In this document: positions 60,038-64,000 of the stretch, in pieces
Position numbering within the stretch: the stretch's first letter is position 1
Layout of the letters: each line of letters opens with the position of its first letter
NCBI GenBank assembly: GCA_902729315.2
Contig: LR746274.1
Location: 7,561,037 to 7,625,036 of the forward strand
Direction of reading: 5' to 3'
DNA length: 64,000 bases
Source of the DNA: Spirodela intermedia
Lineage: Eukaryota > Streptophyta > Magnoliopsida > Alismatales > Araceae
Notes under the pieces: model-generated
Told to the model about the DNA's origin: nothing
The model's database searches: none
Seen by the model: only the letters and a program-made list of their open reading frames with translations
Position numbers and translations under genes: made by a program

Positions 60038-63000
60038 TTAAAATGTCCTGGAGTACTTCTTTATTTCATATAATATGGAGGATATGGAAACCAGATCCTT
60101 GTTCAGGGAAGAACCACCCCCGATCCTCTTGACACACTCGGAGAGCCTGGTGTAGTAAAGCAGGAGCTGAGTCAGTGCTGCCTTCAGGATCTCCATTCCA
60201 CAGAGGAAGTTGCTGAAAGAAGTAATAACATCCTTGTGCATCAGCTCAATGGCTGCCTTCCATCTGCCGGCAAAGTCCTTCACCAGAGGCTCCACGTCGG
60301 CAACAGTGGGTACATCTGAGCCGGAGGTATCCTCAGCTGAGGATTAAAAACTGGTGTAAGTAAAAGATCCCACAATGATTTGTGGTTGTTTTAGTAAATG
60401 GAGAGAGAGAGGCTTTGCATGTCGCTCACAGGCTCTGGTCTTCACGAACTTAATTAAATCACTGAAGTGCTCAAGCAGCAGCTCTTCCTGTGAGATATGC
60501 ACGGCTCTATTATTTTCCAGAAAAATATCAAGCATACTAGGCTTTCAGGGATTCTTTTAATACTAACAATAGTAAAATTTCTCTAATTCAGGCAAGCTGT
60601 GGCAGTGGTAAGCTAGTAAGGGTTGGTGTCAGGGGAATACGCAACCCTGAATTAGTTATGAAACCAGAAGATCCAATGGAAGCTTGGGAGGTCTTCTTGG
60701 AATATTTTACCCTCGATTTTTATGTGTTAAATAAGTTATTGTTGGAGTGGCCGCATAAGACATTCAAGTCTGGACATTAGACAGATATCATGGTATGCAG
60801 GACTTACCCTCCCTTTAAACACATTGTAACAATACTAGACAGATAATCATGGTAACAATATGATTTTGAGGGAAGTCTAGCCCTCCCTTTTGATAACTTA
60901 CCCACTGGTCAGGGAGGATGAAAGATGAAGAAAAATAACGAAAATTTAAATTTTAAAATAAAAAAAAAGGGAGTATCTCTGCACAACGAAAATTTAAAAT
61001 TTAAAATAAAATTTAAAACCAGAAGCTGCTGCCATCCCAACATGTCACGCACTTCTGCACAATGGATGAGGGGACTTTGGGGGTTTTGAAGGAGTATCTC
61101 TATAAAGCCCTCTTATATAACAGAATTTAATATACTTCATAAATTGAAATGAAATCAATTCCGACTTGTTAAATCAAATTTGGGTTTGTTGAATCAGATG
61201 GTTATAAACCTAATCCGGATCTGATTGGCATCATTGACCCAACTTGCTCGATCCAATTCGGTATTGCTAACAGGCAACTCATTATAATATAGTTTCTCTT
61301 GGATACTGATAACTACTTACCACAAAAATAGCCGTATTAGTTTTTAACATTTCATCAAAATAGATTTGGGCCTTCCCACCCTCTGCACTCGCCTCCTGAA
61401 AAGACAATAAATGCTTTGGCACACTGTTATAGACGGACCAGAATTACATATTATATCATTTCAGAGATCTATTAAAAAACTTTCGCGTTACCTTTAAAAC
61501 AGAAATGGTCATGTCGTAGTTGTTTATGAGAAACACAGTTTGCAGCTTCAGTTTGGTGAATGCTCTAGCTAATTTCGAGAGCAAATCATCAGCAGCCATC
61601 CGCAGTCGTTCCAAATTGAGGTCAAGCTAAAGAAGAAACAGAGCATATATGGAAGATAGGTTACCTTCATGAACACAGATAAAGCATGGGATAAACAAAT
61701 ATCACATATTCTTTTAGAAAGTAAAGATTCCAAATTTTTTGAGACGATTCTGTTTTTATGCATACCTGACCATCTCCATACTGATGATTAAGTTGGATGA
61801 GGGATGCAGTGAATTCAGCATATCGCCTCATTACATAGTGAGGATGAACATCATCTTCCCATAATGATCTAACATTAGCATTACGCAGACTGCTGAGGTG
61901 CATATCAAATACCATCTTGAACCGAGGCCACAAAGAGATATTGACCTGATTGCCCGGTAACTAGGTTAATACGTTGGCAGTGGGGAGAAATAGAAATAAG
62001 CCATAAAAGTTTTATAACGCGACATTTTTTGTAATGAAAACAATAAATTATAGGTTAGGGAACAGACATTGATGAGAAAGCAGAGTTAAACCAACTGAAC
62101 AAGTCCATAATATGTCTATAGATATGGCAACTTGCACATCTGAACGTTCATGTATAGAAGGTTATTTATCAGGTACTCATCATGCAGTTCTGCCTCATCT
62201 ATTTTCTACATTTCTTGCTTCTTCTTTTGTATATGTTGAAAATGGAGAAAAACCCTCGTCACGAAGGATGGAGGGGAGAAGGGTGGAAACCGCCTCAAAA
62301 TTCATTCAACTCTAACCCCCATTTTATAGAGAGTAACAATACACAACTTTTGCCAAAACACCCTCAACTAATTAACTATTTCTCTACGACCTAAAACTTC
62401 CAACAGTATACCATGTAAACCATCGAGTTTAACTTTACAGCTTACTCGTAATTTCTTTTCAACCTTTTGGTGTCCTTTAGCTTTAGAAATTCATGTTCCT
62501 GGTATCTAAGACTAGTATAAGGGATTGATAAAAATGAGAAAGCGAAAGGAACTAAATGATCATTTCAATGAGTAAATAATCATACAGACGTAAGCGAATT
62601 CATTGGATTAACGCTTTCAATCATCAATTGTACAAGAATAAGAGTCGAGGAGAGTTGTCCAACTAAGCCAATTCAGTGTAAAGCAGAAAAGTTCAACTAG
62701 TGAAGTAAACTTCATAAACAAGCAAACGAGATCTCTGTCAAGTTGAAATGATAACTAGACATTATTTGTGAAAAGTACATTTTGAAGGATTGGAAATTTA
62801 TAAGGAAAACAACTAAAGTTACAAATGTTAAAAAAAAAAAATTGGCATGTTAGGAGTAGTTTTTTTCGGGGAATAAAATGTGAGGGCATGAGGACAATGC
62901 TACTCGTCTTGACAAAACACCATTTATTCAGTGCTAATTTTATTTTGGCTGCCAGGATGGCTTTTTTACTTTCTCGCTCATGACAGGAATGCTTCAACCC

Positions 63001-63864
63001 AAATAAAATGCCCTCGGCCATGTCATTTTCCAAACATTAACAGGATGAAGGATAAATGACTATACATATGACATATCTATAACGGAGAGAACAAATGAAC
63101 TTTTCTGGAAAATAAATAGAAATTGAAAAAATCGAAGTTCCAAGACAGAATCAATAATAGCAACCGAGTCCCATTGTAAAACTGACTAAAAATAGCTTGC
63201 ATACCTTGTCCAAGTATGAATCCAAACATGGAATCCGCCGACGAGACATGATTAGCTGTATAAAAAAAAGACATTAAATTTCATTATATCAAACTGATAC
63301 CTCAAAAAAGGCAAGTGCACATTGGATTGAAATTGATGAACTGATTTCTGCTTTTTTTTAAAAAATGGGATGTGCTAAAAAATTGTGCTTGGATGTTCAC
63401 GAAAATCTACAACAGATATAGAGGATCACACAATTCTTCGTTATGGAATATCAGGTGGAGTCTGTGCACACTTCCCAATGGGCCTCAGTCACCTACAAAA
63501 ACCAACGGTCCTCCCCAAAAAGGCAAACGCACCATGGCCTCTTGAAGGAGCACCAAGTGAGACCTAACCCACTTGTCCCTCGCTAAGGGGAAAATGGAAT
63601 AATCATGCCAGCAAATTTTAACATTGAAACATTCATCTTGGAAAGGCTCCCAGAATCTCAATCTAAGGCAGTGAAATGGGTTACCTGATATGACTAAGAT
63701 GGATGCATCAATTAATGCTGCATTGTACAGAGAATTTGCCATCATGATAAAGCAGATGATTACCTGGTGCTGATGTATAATAAGTATCATAAGCATTAAG
63801 CCATTTCCATCAAAGCTGTTCGCCAGAACTGTGTTTGTGTGTTCATCGATAACTCCAAAAGGTC
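60038..63864 (-). CDS. VPS52: VPS52, GARP/EARP tethering complex subunit, C-terminal part
   Basis: Seven exons are visible: 63864-63764, 63255-63205, 61945-61766, 61626-61492, 61395-61321, 60487-60430 and 60336-60038. They give the last 298 residues; the 5' exons lie beyond the right edge, where 63865-64000 is intron. Conserved text in order: PFGVIDEHTNTVLANSFDG, IMSRRRIPCLDSYLDK, VNISLWPRFKMVFDMHLSSL, LWEDDVHPHYVMRRYAEFTA, QTVFLINNYDMTISVLK, EELLLEHFSDLIKFVK, KAAIELMHKDVITSFSNFLC, and the terminus SILYEIKKYSRTF. This is the plant VPS52 (POKY POLLEN TUBE in Arabidopsis) C-terminus almost word for word. VPS52 is a core subunit of the GARP complex that tethers endosome-derived vesicles at the trans-Golgi network; in Arabidopsis it is needed for pollen-tube growth. 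All splice sites are GT-AG and all phases agree. Nothing indicates a broken gene. Confidence 0.95.
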
Positions 63865-64000
63865 CTGAATAGAAGAAGAGACGAGCTTTAGATGTTTATA
63901 ATAAATGGTGATTCTGCTAGTTGATTTCAACAGTTTAGCCAGTTTATTCCACATTCGATATCTAAGATAACGCTACATAGTAATCATTAAAGAACGTGCC

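Noticed and set aside
1-64000. CRISPR array, bacterial operon, rRNA operon or organelle insertion
   Set aside because: No regularly spaced identical short repeats, no Shine-Dalgarno-led gene runs and no rRNA or plastid gene text were found. All repeats seen are eukaryotic microsatellites, tandem repeats or transposon parts.

Overview
The window is nuclear DNA of a flowering plant, most likely a monocot. It holds seven protein-coding genes with GT-AG introns, sparse coding sequence, AT-rich intergenic DNA full of decayed retrotransposons, and long CT/GA microsatellites. Several genes have GC-rich, G/C-ending 5' exons followed by more AT-rich later exons (LARP1-like, mS33, LCAT4), a gradient typical of commelinid monocots such as palms or Zingiberales. 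The species cannot be fixed from sequence alone. There is no bacterial-style operon, CRISPR array or prophage.

Layout, left to right. 1-1235 is an internal fragment of a decayed LTR retroelement. A compact LARP1-type La-motif gene lies on the minus strand at 3517-4267. A tRNA-Arg(UCU)-like pseudogene is at 5433-5506. From 5590 to about 14855 there is a retrotransposon cluster: three copies of one ~1.75-kb LTR (plus, minus, plus), one with a decayed primer-binding site and a gag pseudogene of Athila/Tat (Ty3/gypsy) type. Diverged ~600-bp repeats lie at 17953-18935.

Next is a convergent pair. The SCI1-type gene (style cell-cycle inhibitor, plus, 19367-23576) ends 201 bp from the stop of a heat-shock-factor-binding protein gene (HSBP, minus, 23778-28862). 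HSBP is the most notable gene: its first coding exon is only the ATG, followed by a 4.49-kb intron carrying a LINE fragment, and its fourth intron is a textbook U12-type AT-AC intron. HSBP is divergent from the gene for mitochondrial ribosomal protein mS33 (plus, 29937-32565). The 1-kb spacer between them has two ACGTG elements and five ~75-bp tandem units ending at the mS33 start codon.

32566-37999 has no recognisable gene. The LCAT4-like phospholipase/acyltransferase gene (11 coding exons, plus, 38000-48110) converges with a small cysteine-rich CYSTM gene (minus, 49071-49493). The latter has a TATA box, a (CT)n leader and a ~170-bp degenerate tandem repeat upstream. 53200-55250 is a decayed Ty1/copia polyprotein, and 55440-55700 resembles the left-hand LTR family. 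The right end holds the last seven exons (298 residues) of VPS52 on the minus strand; its 5' part lies beyond the window.

The genes are functionally unrelated: RNA binding, cell cycle, heat-shock regulation, mitochondrial translation, lipid metabolism, stress-related membrane peptide, and endosome-to-Golgi tethering. All exon models are read by eye from splice signals and from remembered family sequence; no alignment was run.
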